Of a stretch of 20,975 nt of DNA, positions 5,814-13,275 are shown piece by piece. The stretch is taken from contig DATLFQ010000237.1 of NCBI GenBank assembly GCA_035540915.1, forward strand, positions 1-20,975, in the 5' to 3' direction. The DNA is from DATLFQ01 sp035540915. Its GTDB lineage: Bacteria > Actinomycetota > Acidimicrobiia > Acidimicrobiales > GCA-2861595. The notes beneath the pieces are model-generated. The model did not search any database. It worked only from the letters and a program-made list of their open reading frames with translations, and was not told where the DNA came from. The position numbers were made by a program, and so were the translations under genes. Numbering within the stretch: position 1 is the stretch's first letter; each line of letters begins with the position of its first letter.

Positions 5814-8489
5814 GTGGCCGCGCCCGCCGACCAGGCCCCGACTCCGCGCACCGTCGCCGTCGTGCCCCACACGCACTGGGACCGGGAGTGGTACGCCGGC
5901 TTCCAGACCTTCCGCCTCCGACTGGTCGAGCTGCTGGACGCCTTCCTGCCCCGGCTCGAGCACGATCCCGGCTACGCCCGCTTCATGCTGGACGGCCAGA
6001 TGGCGGTGGTCGACGACTACCTGGAGGTGCGGCCGGACGCCGAGCCGGCACTGCGGCGGTTGGCCGCCAGCGGGCGGCTGGCGATGGGGCCGTGGTACGT
6101 CCTGATGGACGAGTTCGGCGTGTCGGGTGAGACCATCGTCCGCAACCTCCAGCTGGGGATGGAACGGGCGGCGGCCTTCGGCGGCGCCATGGCGGTGGGC
6201 TACCTGCCCGACATGTTCGGCCACATCGCCCAGATGCCGCTCATCCTCGCCCAGGCCGGCTTCGACCACGCGGTGGTGTGGCGGGGCGTCCCGGCGGCGG
6301 TGCAGCGCACCGGCTTCTGGTGGGAGGCCCCCGGCGGGACGCGAGTGCGGGCCGAGTACCTCCCGCGGGGGTACGGCAACGGGGCGGCCCTGCCCGACGA
6401 CGCCGGTGCGCTGGTCCGGCGCATCGCCGCCCACGAGGTCGAGGTCGGCTCGTTCCTGCTGGACGCGATGCTGCTCATGAACGGCACCGACCACCAGGTC
6501 CCCCAACCCTGGCTCGGCCGCGTCGTGGCCGAGGCCAACGCCATCCAGAGCGACTACCAGCTGGTCGTCACCTCGTTGGCCGAGTACCTGGCCGGGGCGC
6601 CGACCGAGGGCCTGGCCGCCTGGCGCGGCGAGCTGCGGTCGGGCGCTCGCGCCAACCTGCTGATGGGCGTCGCCTCCAACCGGGTCGACGTCAAGCAGGC
6701 CGCCGCCCGCACCGAGCGGGCGCTGGAGCGCCGGGCCGAGCCGCTCAGCGCGCTGTTCCTCCCGCCCGCCGCCTGGCCAGGCGGCCTGCTGGCGCTGGCC
6801 TGGCGGGAGGTGGTGCGGAACTCGGCCCACGACTCCATCTGTGCCTGCTCGGCCGACTCGGTCGGCGCCGCCGTCCTCCACCGCTTCGCCGAGGCGGGCC
6901 AGATCGCCGACGGGCTGGCAACCAGCGCCCTGTCGGCCCTGGCCGCCTCCATGGCGGAGCCGGGCCTGGTGGTCGTCAACCCGTCCGCCCGAACGCGCGG
7001 CGGCCTGGTGGAGCTGGTGGTCCCGGGCGAGGGGCCGCTCGAGGGCGCGCAGGTGCTGGAGGAGCGGCCGGCGGTGGCCGGAGACCGCACCATGGCGGCA
7101 CGCGAGTTGGGTGCCGTGCTGGGCCGCATCCGCAGCCAGCAGCTCGACGCCACCACCTTCGTCAACGGCATCGAGGTGCTCGACGCCGACGACGGCGCCC
7201 TCGCCGTCGTGATCCGCGCCGACAGTCGCCTGCGCAGCGAGTTCCTGGTCGAGGAGGCCAAGCGGGACCTGTACGCCCGGTCGGGCGCGGCGCCCGACCG
7301 GCCGGTGCGGGTGCGCATCGAGCAGCCCCCGTTCCGCCGGGTGCTGGCGCGGGTGGAGGACGTGCCCGGGTACGGCTGGACGACCTGGACGCCCGGACCG
7401 TCGAGCGCCGCCGACGTGACGGTGACCGCCGGCGGCGACGGCCTGGCCAACGGACAGGTGACGGTGGTGGTGGACCGCCACGCCGGCACCTTCGCGGTCG
7501 ACGGCCTGGCCGGCTTCGACCGCCTGGTCGACGGGGGCGACCACGGCGACACCTACAACTGGTCGCCGCCCGACCACGACGAGGTGGTGGAGGCGCCGCT
7601 GGCGGTGGGGGTCGAGGTCATCGAGGCGGGGCCGTTGCGCGGCCGGCTGCGGCTGCGGCGCCGGTTCGCCTGGCCCGCCCGGGTGGACGACGACCTCCGG
7701 GCGCGGACCGGGCGCCGCGAGGTGGTGGTGACCACCGACGTCGAGGTGCGGGCCGGCGAGCGCCTGGTCCGCGTCCACACCCGGTTCGACAACCCCTGCC
7801 GGGACCACCGGCTGCGGGCCCACTTCCCGCTGCCGCGGCCGGCGGCAACCAGCCGGGCCGAGTGCGCGTTCGCGGTGGTCGAGCGGGGCCTGTCGGCCGA
7901 GGGCGGGCCGACCGAGGCCGCCCTGCCCACCTTCCCGTCGCGGCGCTTCGTGCAGGCGGGCGGGCTCACCGTGGTCCACGAGGGCCTGCTGGAGTACGAG
8001 CTGGTGGCGCTGCGGCCCGACGGCGCGACGGAACTTGCGCTCACGGTGCTGCGGGCCACCGGGATGCTGTCCCGTGTCGAGATGGCCACCCGCCCGCTGC
8101 CGGCCGGCCCACCCGACCGCCTGGACGGCCCGCAGCTGCTGGGCCCGGTCGAGGCCCGCTACGCGCTCGCGGTCGGTCCGGTCGACCCCTACCGGCTGGT
8201 GGACGACGCCTTCCTCCCGCTCGAGGTGGTCGCCGCGCCGGGAGGCGGTCGGCGCCGCGCCACCGGCTCCGCCCTCCGCATCGACGGCGCCGAGGTCTCG
8301 GCCGTCCGCCGGGTCGATGCCGACCTCGAGGTGCGGGTGTTCAACCCCACGGCCGACCCGGTCGCGGTCACGGTGCCCGGTCGCTCGGGCCGGCTGGTCG
8401 ACCTGCGCGGCCGGCCCCTCGGATCCTTCGACGCAGCCTTCGGGCTCGGCCCGTGGGCGATCGCCACCGCCCGCCTCTCGGCCGGTTAG
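5814..8489 (+). CDS. GH38 alpha-mannosidase, mannosylglycerate-hydrolase-like
   Basis: A retaining glycoside hydrolase of 891 residues that should release alpha-linked mannose with a zinc-dependent active site. The N-terminal catalytic domain begins with VVPHTHWDREWY (zinc ligands H19 and D21-region; H19, H21, D23 seen), followed by the nucleophile motif GYLPDMFGH (D133), the substrate-contact MNGTDHQVPQP, and NSAHDSICACSADSV with the later zinc histidine. The middle and C-terminal parts are beta-rich, as in the family. The HTHWDREWY/NGTDHQ pattern and length (MngB is about 877 residues) point to the bacterial mannosylglycerate-hydrolase branch, but glycan substrates are equally possible. There is no signal peptide, so it is probably cytoplasmic. 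It is apparently monocistronic; its TAG stop overlaps the gpsA stop on the other strand. Confidence 0.93.
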   Translation: MAAPADQAPTPRTVAVVPHTHWDREWYAGFQTFRLRLVELLDAFLPRLEHDPGYARFMLDGQMAVVDDYLEVRPDAEPALRRLAASGRLAMGPWYVLMDEFGVSGETIVRNLQLGMERAAAFGGAMAVGYLPDMFGHIAQMPLILAQAGFDHAVVWRGVPAAVQRTGFWWEAPGGTRVRAEYLPRGYGNGAALPDDAGALVRRIAAHEVEVGSFLLDAMLLMNGTDHQVPQPWLGRVVAEANAIQSDYQLVVTSLAEYLAGAPTEGLAAWRGELRSGARANLLMGVASNRVDVKQAAARTERALERRAEPLSALFLPPAAWPGGLLALAWREVVRNSAHDSICACSADSVGAAVLHRFAEAGQIADGLATSALSALAASMAEPGLVVVNPSARTRGGLVELVVPGEGPLEGAQVLEERPAVAGDRTMAARELGAVLGRIRSQQLDATTFVNGIEVLDADDGALAVVIRADSRLRSEFLVEEAKRDLYARSGAAPDRPVRVRIEQPPFRRVLARVEDVPGYGWTTWTPGPSSAADVTVTAGGDGLANGQVTVVVDRHAGTFAVDGLAGFDRLVDGGDHGDTYNWSPPDHDEVVEAPLAVGVEVIEAGPLRGRLRLRRRFAWPARVDDDLRARTGRREVVVTTDVEVRAGERLVRVHTRFDNPCRDHRLRAHFPLPRPAATSRAECAFAVVERGLSAEGGPTEAALPTFPSRRFVQAGGLTVVHEGLLEYELVALRPDGATELALTVLRATGMLSRVEMATRPLPAGPPDRLDGPQLLGPVEARYALAVGPVDPYRLVDDAFLPLEVVAAPGGGRRRATGSALRIDGAEVSAVRRVDADLEVRVFNPTADPVAVTVPGRSGRLVDLRGRPLGSFDAAFGLGPWAIATARLSAG

Positions 8490-9496
8490 GACGCCGGCAG
8501 GGGGTCGCGCTCGGGGCGGGCCTCGCGGGCCATGAGGGAGCGGACACAGGCGGCGGCGGGCTGGCCCCGCTCGACCACCGCCGCCACCTGCTCGGCGATC
8601 GGCATCTCGACGCCGGCCTCCTGGGCCAGCTCCATCACGACCGCGGCAGTTCGCACGCCCTCGGCCACCATGGTCATGCCGCCGACGATGTCGGCCAGGG
8701 GCCGACCCCGGCCCAGCTCCACGCCGACGAAGCGGTTGCGGCTCTGCGCCGACATGCAGGTGACGACCAGGTCGCCGATCCCGGCCAGGCCGGCGAACGT
8801 CGCCGCGTCGCCGCCGAGCGCGGTGCCCAGGCGGGTGAGCTCGGCCAGGCCGCGGGTGATCAGGGCGGCCCGGGTGTTGTCGCCCAGGTCCAGCCCGTCG
8901 GCCATGCCGCACGCGATGGCGAGGACGTTCTTGAGCGCGCCGGCCAGCTCGCAGCCCACCACGTCGGGGTTGGTGTACACGCGGAAGCTGGCGGTCGTCA
9001 GCAGGTGCTGCACCAGCTCCGCCGGCCCCGCCTCCACCGACGCCGCCACGCTGGCGGCCGGGCGGCCGGCCATGACCTCGCCGGCCAGGTTCGGACCGGT
9101 GAGGACCGCGACGGGCTGGCCGGGGGCCACCTCGGCGACGATCTCGGTCATGCGCAGCCGCGACCCGCGCTCCAGCCCCTTGGCCAGGCTGACGACGACG
9201 GCGCCCGGATCGAGGTGCGGGCGGGCGGCGGCCATGACGGCGCGGAACCCGTGCGACGGGACGGCCATGAACACCACGCCCGCACCGCGGAGCGCGTCGC
9301 GCAACGAGGAGGTCGCCGCCACGCTGGCCGGCACGACCGGCCCACCCAAGTAGTCGGGGTTGCGGCCCGTCACCGTGATCGCCTCGGCCAGCGCCGGCCG
9401 GCGGGCCCAGAGCACCGTCGCCGCCCGCGCCGCTGCGATGCTGGCGATGGTCGTGCCCCAGGAACCGGCCCCCAGCACGGCCACCCGGCTCGCCAC
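8486..9496 (-). CDS. gpsA: Glycerol-3-phosphate dehydrogenase [NAD(P)+]
   Basis: GpsA reduces dihydroxyacetone phosphate to sn-glycerol 3-phosphate, the backbone for phospholipids, in the cytoplasm. The 336 residues show the dinucleotide motif GAGSWGTTIA (9-18), the FMAVPSHGFR strand, SLAKGLE, TGPNLAGEV, and the catalytic-domain helix ELAGALKNVLAIACGMADGL followed by GDNTRAALITRG. The later GIGDLVVTCMSAQSRNR is also diagnostic. GTG 9496 is selected because the Rossmann strand starts four codons later and a TAGGGT box stands 6 nt upstream. The gene diverges from the metallophosphoesterase across a 63-bp gap and its TAA stop shares bases with the GH38 stop. Confidence 0.96.
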   Translation of the reverse strand: MASRVAVLGAGSWGTTIASIAAARAATVLWARRPALAEAITVTGRNPDYLGGPVVPASVAATSSLRDALRGAGVVFMAVPSHGFRAVMAAARPHLDPGAVVVSLAKGLERGSRLRMTEIVAEVAPGQPVAVLTGPNLAGEVMAGRPAASVAASVEAGPAELVQHLLTTASFRVYTNPDVVGCELAGALKNVLAIACGMADGLDLGDNTRAALITRGLAELTRLGTALGGDAATFAGLAGIGDLVVTCMSAQSRNRFVGVELGRGRPLADIVGGMTMVAEGVRTAAVVMELAQEAGVEMPIAEQVAAVVERGQPAAACVRSLMAREARPERDPLPAS

Positions 9497-9502
9497 CGGG
9501 CC

Positions 9503-9508
9503 ACCCTA
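9503..9508 (-). promoter_or_regulatory. -10 box of a leaderless gpsA promoter
   Basis: On the minus strand TAGGGT is followed by 6 nt and the GTG start. It lies back to back with the promoter at 9547 in a 63-bp divergent gap. Confidence 0.5.
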
Positions 9509-9546
9509 TCGAGGGGCCGGCCGGCGATCGGGGCGACCGGCGCTCC

Positions 9547-9552
9547 TACACT
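9547..9552 (+). promoter_or_regulatory. -10 box of the phosphoesterase-cofC operon promoter
   Basis: TACACT is followed by 7 nt and ATG 9560 with no Shine-Dalgarno sequence between, so a leaderless first gene is predicted for the four-gene operon. Confidence 0.5.
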
Positions 9553-9559
9553 CGCCCGG

Positions 9560-10399
9560 ATGCGGGACGCCTTCGTCATCGCCCAGCTGTCGGACATCCA
9601 CTGCGGCTCGCCGTACTTCGACGCCAAGCTGCTGGAGTCGGCGGTGCGCGAGGTGGTCGCACTGGCGCCCGACCTCGTCGTCGTCGGCGGCGACCTCACC
9701 ACCGAGGGCTACGCGCACGAGTTCCGGGAGGCCCGCGAGCACCTGGCCCCGCTGCTCACCGACGACCTGCGGACCGTGGTCATCCCCGGCAACCACGACT
9801 CCAAGAACGTCGGCTACCTCCACTACCGGGACACCTTCGGGCACGGTGAAGGGGCCGGCAAGGGCGACAGCGTCCTGCACGTGTCGGGCGGGCCGTCGCT
9901 GTCCATGCAGGTGGTCGCCATCGACTCGTCCAAGCCCGACCTGGCCGAGGGCGAGGTGGGGCGTGAGCGGTACGAATGGATCCGCCAGCAGTTCGCCGGG
10001 GACGCCGAGGTGCGGACCTTCGTCCTGCACCACCACCTGGTGCCGGTCCCCGGCACCGGCCGGGAACGCAACACGGTGTGGGACTCGGGCGACGTGCTCG
10101 CCCTCCTCCACGACGTGGGCGTCCAGCTCGTGCTGTCGGGCCACAAGCACGTGCCGCACGTCTGGCTGCTCAACGGCATCCTCATCGTCAACTCGGGCAC
10201 CGTCTCGTCCTACCGGCTCCGCGGCTACACCCGTCCGTCCTACAACGTGATCGAGGTGAACCGGGACACCATCCGGGTCACTCTCAAGTACCCCGGCGCA
10301 GGCGAGCGGCTGGCCGCCGAGCTCGACCGCCCGTCGCTGCGGCTCGACACCAGCCCGGACCTGGCCGGGATGTTCTCCAAGGCGACATGGAGGTCGTAG
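9560..10399 (+). CDS. Calcineurin-like metallophosphoesterase (CpdA/Icc class)
   Basis: A 279-residue cytoplasmic phosphoesterase. All metal-binding motifs are present: SDIH (11-14), GGDL (43-46), GNHD (77-80), HHH (157-159) and GHKH (194-197). This set and the length place it with the CpdA/Icc cyclic-nucleotide and phospholipid-like phosphodiesterases; the actual substrate cannot be read from sequence. The C-terminal 50 residues (from about 230) are family-variable and end in KATWRS. It is first in a tight operon: the ABM-fold gene begins on the base after its TAG stop, then CofC and a PIG-L deacetylase follow. A role in nucleotide or F420-precursor metabolism is only conjecture from this context. 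Confidence 0.9.
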   Translation: MRDAFVIAQLSDIHCGSPYFDAKLLESAVREVVALAPDLVVVGGDLTTEGYAHEFREAREHLAPLLTDDLRTVVIPGNHDSKNVGYLHYRDTFGHGEGAGKGDSVLHVSGGPSLSMQVVAIDSSKPDLAEGEVGRERYEWIRQQFAGDAEVRTFVLHHHLVPVPGTGRERNTVWDSGDVLALLHDVGVQLVLSGHKHVPHVWLLNGILIVNSGTVSSYRLRGYTRPSYNVIEVNRDTIRVTLKYPGAGERLAAELDRPSLRLDTSPDLAGMFSKATWRS

Positions 10400-10714
10400 A
10401 TGGCTCAGTTCCTGCGGGTGTTCCAGACGGCCGTCGACCCGAGCGACGTCGACACGGTACGCCGCCTGTTTCTCGACGACATCCTCCCGGCCTACAGCAG
10501 CCTGCCGGGCTGCCTCGGCATGGAGCTGGTGATGAGCGTGGAGCACAACGCCGGCGGCCTGGTGGAGGGATGGGCCATCTCGCGGTGGGAGAGTCGCGAC
10601 GCCATGGACAGCGCTGTCGCGTCCAGGGGGGCCCGCGAGTCCCAGGTCCGGGTGTTCGAGCTGCTGCGCCAGGAGCCGGTCGTGCGGGTGTTCGAGGTGC
10701 TGTGCCCGAAGTGA
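10400..10714 (+). CDS. ABM/dimeric alpha-beta barrel family protein
   Basis: A 104-residue protein resembling antibiotic biosynthesis monooxygenase (ABM) domain proteins: FLRVFQTAVDPSDVDTVRRLF, then PGCLGMELVMSVEHN, then VEGWAISRWESRDAMDSAVAS and a final strand VRVFEVL. Such proteins are small dimers with a ferredoxin-like fold; members include cofactor-free monooxygenases, haem-degrading enzymes and many of unknown role. It begins immediately after the preceding stop, and its TGA overlaps the cofC GTG start in GTGA, so it is translationally coupled on both sides. No catalytic residues can be assigned with confidence. Confidence 0.72.
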   Translation: MAQFLRVFQTAVDPSDVDTVRRLFLDDILPAYSSLPGCLGMELVMSVEHNAGGLVEGWAISRWESRDAMDSAVASRGARESQVRVFELLRQEPVVRVFEVLCPK

Positions 10715-11280
10715 GAGTGGGCGCACCGGCAGCGGCCGTGCTTGTGCCCATCAAGGCGTTCGGCCTGGCCAAGGCCCGCCTCGCTCCCGCGCTCGCCGGC
10801 CCCGAGCGTGCCGCGCTGGCCCGTTCCATGGCCGAGGCGGTGCTCGCCGCCGCCGGTGAGCTGCCGGTGGCCGTCGCGTGCGAGGACGAGGAGGTGGCGG
10901 CCTGGGCCCGTCGCCGGGGCGCCTCGGTGGTGTGGGCGCCCGGCCGTGGCCTGAACGGTGCCGTCGAGGACGGCGTGACCGCCCTGGCCCGCCGCGGCGC
11001 CGAACAGGTCGTGGTGGCCCACGCCGACATCCCCGGCGCCCACGGGCTCGACCGGCTGCCCGGCTTCGACGGGGTGACGCTGGTGCCCGACCGCCGCGAC
11101 GACGGCACCAACGTGGCCTGCGTCCCGGCCCAAACCGGCTTCCGGTTCGCCTACGGGCCGGGGTCGCTCCGGCGCCACCGGGCCGAGGCCGGCCGGCTGG
11201 GGCTGGCCGTGCGCATCGTCCGCGAGCCTCTGCTGGCCTGGGACGTCGACCGGCCGTGCGATCTGGGCGTCTGCCGATGA
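10711..11280 (+). CDS. cofC: 2-phospho-L-lactate / phosphoenolpyruvate guanylyltransferase (F420 biosynthesis)
   Basis: CofC (FbiD in mycobacteria) activates 2-phospholactate or, in mycobacteria, phosphoenolpyruvate with GTP, the first committed step to coenzyme F420. The 189-residue protein shows the nucleotidyltransferase pattern: VLVPIKAFGLAKARLAP at the N-terminus, R-ALARSMAEAVL helix, VVAHADIPG metal-binding strand, and the characteristic LVPDRRDDGTNVACV plus YGPGSLRRHRAEA. GTG 10711 overlaps the upstream stop; GTG 10717 and 10738 are downstream alternatives but 10711 gives the usual coupling. The stop overlaps the next ATG (ATGA). Its presence implies that the organism makes F420; the cofD/fbiA and fbiB genes are not in the window. 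Confidence 0.9.
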   Translation: MRVGAPAAAVLVPIKAFGLAKARLAPALAGPERAALARSMAEAVLAAAGELPVAVACEDEEVAAWARRRGASVVWAPGRGLNGAVEDGVTALARRGAEQVVVAHADIPGAHGLDRLPGFDGVTLVPDRRDDGTNVACVPAQTGFRFAYGPGSLRRHRAEAGRLGLAVRIVREPLLAWDVDRPCDLGVCR

Positions 11281-12038
11281 CGCCGCCACGGGCGGTCACC
11301 GTCGACCTCGACCCGCCGGCGCGCGCGCTGGCGGTCGGTGCCCACCCCGACGACATCGAGTTCGGCTGCGGCGCCACCCTGGCCAAGTGGGCGGCTGCCG
11401 GCTGCGCCATCCATCACCTGGTCTGCACCGACGGGTCCAAGGGCTCCTGGGACCCCGACCAGGACCCGGCCGAGCTGGTGGCGGTGCGCCGGGACGAGCA
11501 GCGGGCGGCGGCCCGGGCCCTGGGCGGCACGGCCGACGTCACCTTCCTCAGGTGGACCGACGGCGAACTGGAAGCCGGTCTGCGACAACGGTGGGAACTC
11601 GCCTTCCACATCCGGCGGGTGCGGCCCGACGTCGTCCTCGGGCACGACCCGTGGCGCCGCTACCGCCTCCACCCCGACCACCGCGCCGCCGGGTTCTTGG
11701 TGACCGACGGGATCGTGGCGGCCCGTGACCCCCACTTCTTCCCCGAGCAGGGCGTGGCGCCGCACCGGCCGTCGGTCCTGCTGCTGTGGGAAGCCGAGGA
11801 GCCCGACCACGTGGAGGACGCCTCCTCCACCGTGGAGGCCAAGCTGGCCGCCCTGCTGGCCCACCGCAGCCAGTTCCGCTCGACGATGGGCATCACCACG
11901 GCGGCAAGCCCCGAGGACCACGCCGGGAACGACGAGGTCGCCGCCTTCCGCCGCACCGTGCACGACCGCCTGGTCGAGCACGGCCGCCTGGCCGCCCTGC
12001 CTTTGGGCGAGGCCTTCAAGCGCATGGACCGCCTGTAG
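11277..12038 (+). CDS. PIG-L family LmbE-like zinc deacetylase
   Basis: A 253-residue member of the PIG-L/LmbE family, which removes N-acetyl groups from sugars in glycolipid, mycothiol or natural-product pathways. The zinc site is visible: AHPDD (residues 22-26) and HPDH (132-135), with DGSKGSWDPDQDP and RRDEQRAAARALGG between. It lacks a signal peptide. It is the fourth gene of the operon (ATGA overlap with cofC), yet PIG-L enzymes are not known in the F420 pathway, so the link is by position only. MshB and Mca of mycothiol metabolism belong to the same family, but nothing here singles them out. Transcription should end at the 18-bp hairpin 8 nt downstream. Confidence 0.9.
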   Translation: MTPPRAVTVDLDPPARALAVGAHPDDIEFGCGATLAKWAAAGCAIHHLVCTDGSKGSWDPDQDPAELVAVRRDEQRAAARALGGTADVTFLRWTDGELEAGLRQRWELAFHIRRVRPDVVLGHDPWRRYRLHPDHRAAGFLVTDGIVAARDPHFFPEQGVAPHRPSVLLLWEAEEPDHVEDASSTVEAKLAALLAHRSQFRSTMGITTAASPEDHAGNDEVAAFRRTVHDRLVEHGRLAALPLGEAFKRMDRL

Positions 12039-12045
12039 GCGCGAC

Positions 12046-12084
12046 GGCCGTCAGGTGGCGGCCGCCGGCCGCCACCTGACGGCC
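12046..12084. terminator. Perfect 18-bp hairpin, bidirectional terminator
   Basis: GGCCGTCAGGTGGCGGCC (12046-12063), loop GCC, and its exact complement (12067-12084) lie between two convergent stops at 12038 and 12094. There is no T-run, as is common in high-GC actinobacteria. Confidence 0.85.
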
Positions 12085-12093
12085 GGCGCGTGA

Positions 12094-12606
12094 CTACCGC
12101 TTGGTGGCCTTCTTGGTCGCCTTCTTGGTCGCCTTCTTGGCGGCGCTCGTCACCTTCTCGACGACCTTCTTCACGCCCTTCTTGGCCGGTGCCGCCTTGG
12201 CCGCCGGCGCTGCCTTCGGAGCAGGGGCGGCCTTGGCGGCAGGAGCCTTCTTGGCTGCCGGCGCGGCCTTGTCGGCGGTCGCCTTCTTGGCGAGCGCGGG
12301 GCTGGTGGTCTTCTTGGAGGCGCTGGCCTTCTTGGCCGACGAAGACACCGCCGCGCTCCGGCTCCCCGCCGGCATCGGCTTGGTCGGGATGGTCTTGGCC
12401 GCCATGCCGCCGGACCTGGCCGTGCTGGTGGTCGATTTCTTGGAGGCGGATGCCTTCTTGGCTGCTTCCGGCGTGGCGACGCCGCCGGGGGTGGTGGCGA
12501 CCTTGCGGCCGCCGGTCCCGGTGGGGGTCGCCTTCTTGGCCGACGTGGCCTTCGCAGCAGCCCCCTTCTTCGCCGCCGGTGCCTTCTTCTCAGGGGTAGG
12601 GCTCAT
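12094..12606 (-). CDS. Histone H1-like Lys/Ala/Pro-rich protein
   Basis: A 170-residue, highly basic low-complexity protein without a globular domain. It starts MSPTPEKKAPAAKKG, has a central Ser/Thr/Gly-rich part, and ends in PAAKA-type units and KKATKKATKKATKR. The composition resembles the C-terminal domains of eukaryotic histone H1 and of mycobacterial HupB, so a nucleoid DNA-binding or compaction role is likely. It follows the HU gene by 19 bp on the same strand and is probably in its operon. It is a separate polypeptide rather than a frameshifted tail: the HU gene has its own tail and stop, and this gene has its own ATG. Function is inferred from composition only. Confidence 0.8.
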   Translation of the reverse strand: MSPTPEKKAPAAKKGAAAKATSAKKATPTGTGGRKVATTPGGVATPEAAKKASASKKSTTSTARSGGMAAKTIPTKPMPAGSRSAAVSSSAKKASASKKTTSPALAKKATADKAAPAAKKAPAAKAAPAPKAAPAAKAAPAKKGVKKVVEKVTSAAKKATKKATKKATKR

Positions 12607-12625
12607 GTCGACGGGTCGCCTTTCG

Positions 12626-13123
12626 CTAGCGCTTCTTGGAGGTCGCGGCCTTCGCCGCCTTGGCCGGTGCTGCCTTCACGGCCTTCGCCGTTTTCACCGG
12701 TGCTGCCTTCACGGCCTTCGCCGTTTTCGCCGGTGCTGCCTTCGCGGCCTTGGCCGCCTTGGCCGGTGCGGCCTTCGCGGTCTTGACCGCCGTAGCGGCC
12801 GACTTCTTGACCGCCGACTTCTTGGCCGCCGACTTCTTGGCCGCCTTCTTCGGGTTGAGGGAGGCCTTGAAGGCCGCTGACGGAGTGAAGCGGACGCCGG
12901 TGGACGCCGGGATCTTCACCGGGTCCCCCGTGCGCGGGTTGCGACCGGTGCGGGCGGCCCGGGACGTCGGCGCGAAGGTGCCGAAGCCGAACAGGCTCAC
13001 CCGCTCGCCACCGTGCACCGCCGCCATGACAGTCTGCAGGACCGAGTCCACCGCCGATTCGGCGTCCGTTCTGCTGAGTCCGACGCTGCTGCGCACCTGG
13101 TCGACGAGATCGGCTCTGTTCAC
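12626..13123 (-). CDS. hupB: HU-family DNA-binding protein with H1-like tail
   Basis: Residues 1-90 form a standard HU fold: MNRADLVDQVRSSVGLSRTD helices, the FGFGTF turn (46-50 region), and the DNA-binding arm RAARTGRNPRTGDPVKIPAS, then VRFTPSAAFKASLN. Residues 91-165 are a Lys/Ala/Pro tail (KKAAKKSAAKKSAVKK, then repeated KTAKAVKAAPV), as in mycobacterial HupB and Streptomyces HupS. The protein shapes the nucleoid. GTG 13123 is preceded on its strand by AGGAGG, and a sigma-70-like promoter lies about 35 nt upstream. It leads an operon with the stand-alone H1-like gene. The family is certain; the symbol follows the two-domain architecture. Confidence 0.93.
   Translation of the reverse strand: MNRADLVDQVRSSVGLSRTDAESAVDSVLQTVMAAVHGGERVSLFGFGTFAPTSRAARTGRNPRTGDPVKIPASTGVRFTPSAAFKASLNPKKAAKKSAAKKSAVKKSAATAVKTAKAAPAKAAKAAKAAPAKTAKAVKAAPVKTAKAVKAAPAKAAKAATSKKR
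12672..12770 (-). repeat. 33-bp tandem repeat in the hupB tail
   Basis: Two nearly identical 33-bp units at 12672-12704 and 12705-12737, and a more diverged third at 12738-12770, encode 11-residue units close to KTAKAVKAAPV. The repeats make the tail length prone to variation. Confidence 0.8.
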
Positions 13124-13157
13124 GCCACCTCCTGGATTCGGGGAAGTACGAGTGCCA

Positions 13158-13186
13158 ATCAAAGAGGACCGGCGCGCGAAGGTCAA
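13158..13186 (-). promoter_or_regulatory. Sigma-70-type promoter of hupB
   Basis: On the minus strand TTGACC (13186-13181), a 17-nt spacer and TTTGAT (13163-13158) form a good housekeeping promoter. Transcription would begin near 13151, giving a leader of about 28 nt that contains the AGGAGG site. Confidence 0.65.
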
Positions 13187-13217
13187 GCATTTCCGTTTCC
13201 CGGTTTTCCTTGCGGCA

Positions 13218-13252
13218 CAACGGTTTTCTTTCGCAGAAGTCAGAAACCGTTG
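13218..13252. repeat. Spaced inverted repeat upstream of hupB
   Basis: CAACGGTTT (13218-13226) and AAACCGTTG (13244-13252) are 9-bp perfect arms separated by 17 nt in an AT-richer gap. It lies downstream of the lipoprotein stop (13276) and upstream of the hupB -35. It could be a terminator stem for the lipoprotein gene or an operator; there is no T-run. Confidence 0.45.
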
Positions 13253-13275
13253 CGAGGCAACACTTTCTCGGGCCG

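Noticed and set aside
5589..8912. Very long minus-strand open frame opposite the GH38 gene
   Set aside because: It is an antisense artefact of high GC content: no recognisable domain, low-complexity Gly/Arg/His/Pro composition, and the plus strand encodes a full GH38 enzyme. The same reasoning removes the long antisense frames across the antiporter, cofC and ATPase genes.
12650..12800. Short direct repeats suggestive of a CRISPR array
   Set aside because: The repeats are contiguous, in frame, and encode the Lys/Ala tail of HU; there are no unique spacers.
12094..13123. One HU gene split by a frameshift
   Set aside because: The HU gene has its own complete tail and stop, and the downstream gene has a separate ATG and a distinct N-terminus after a 19-bp gap.
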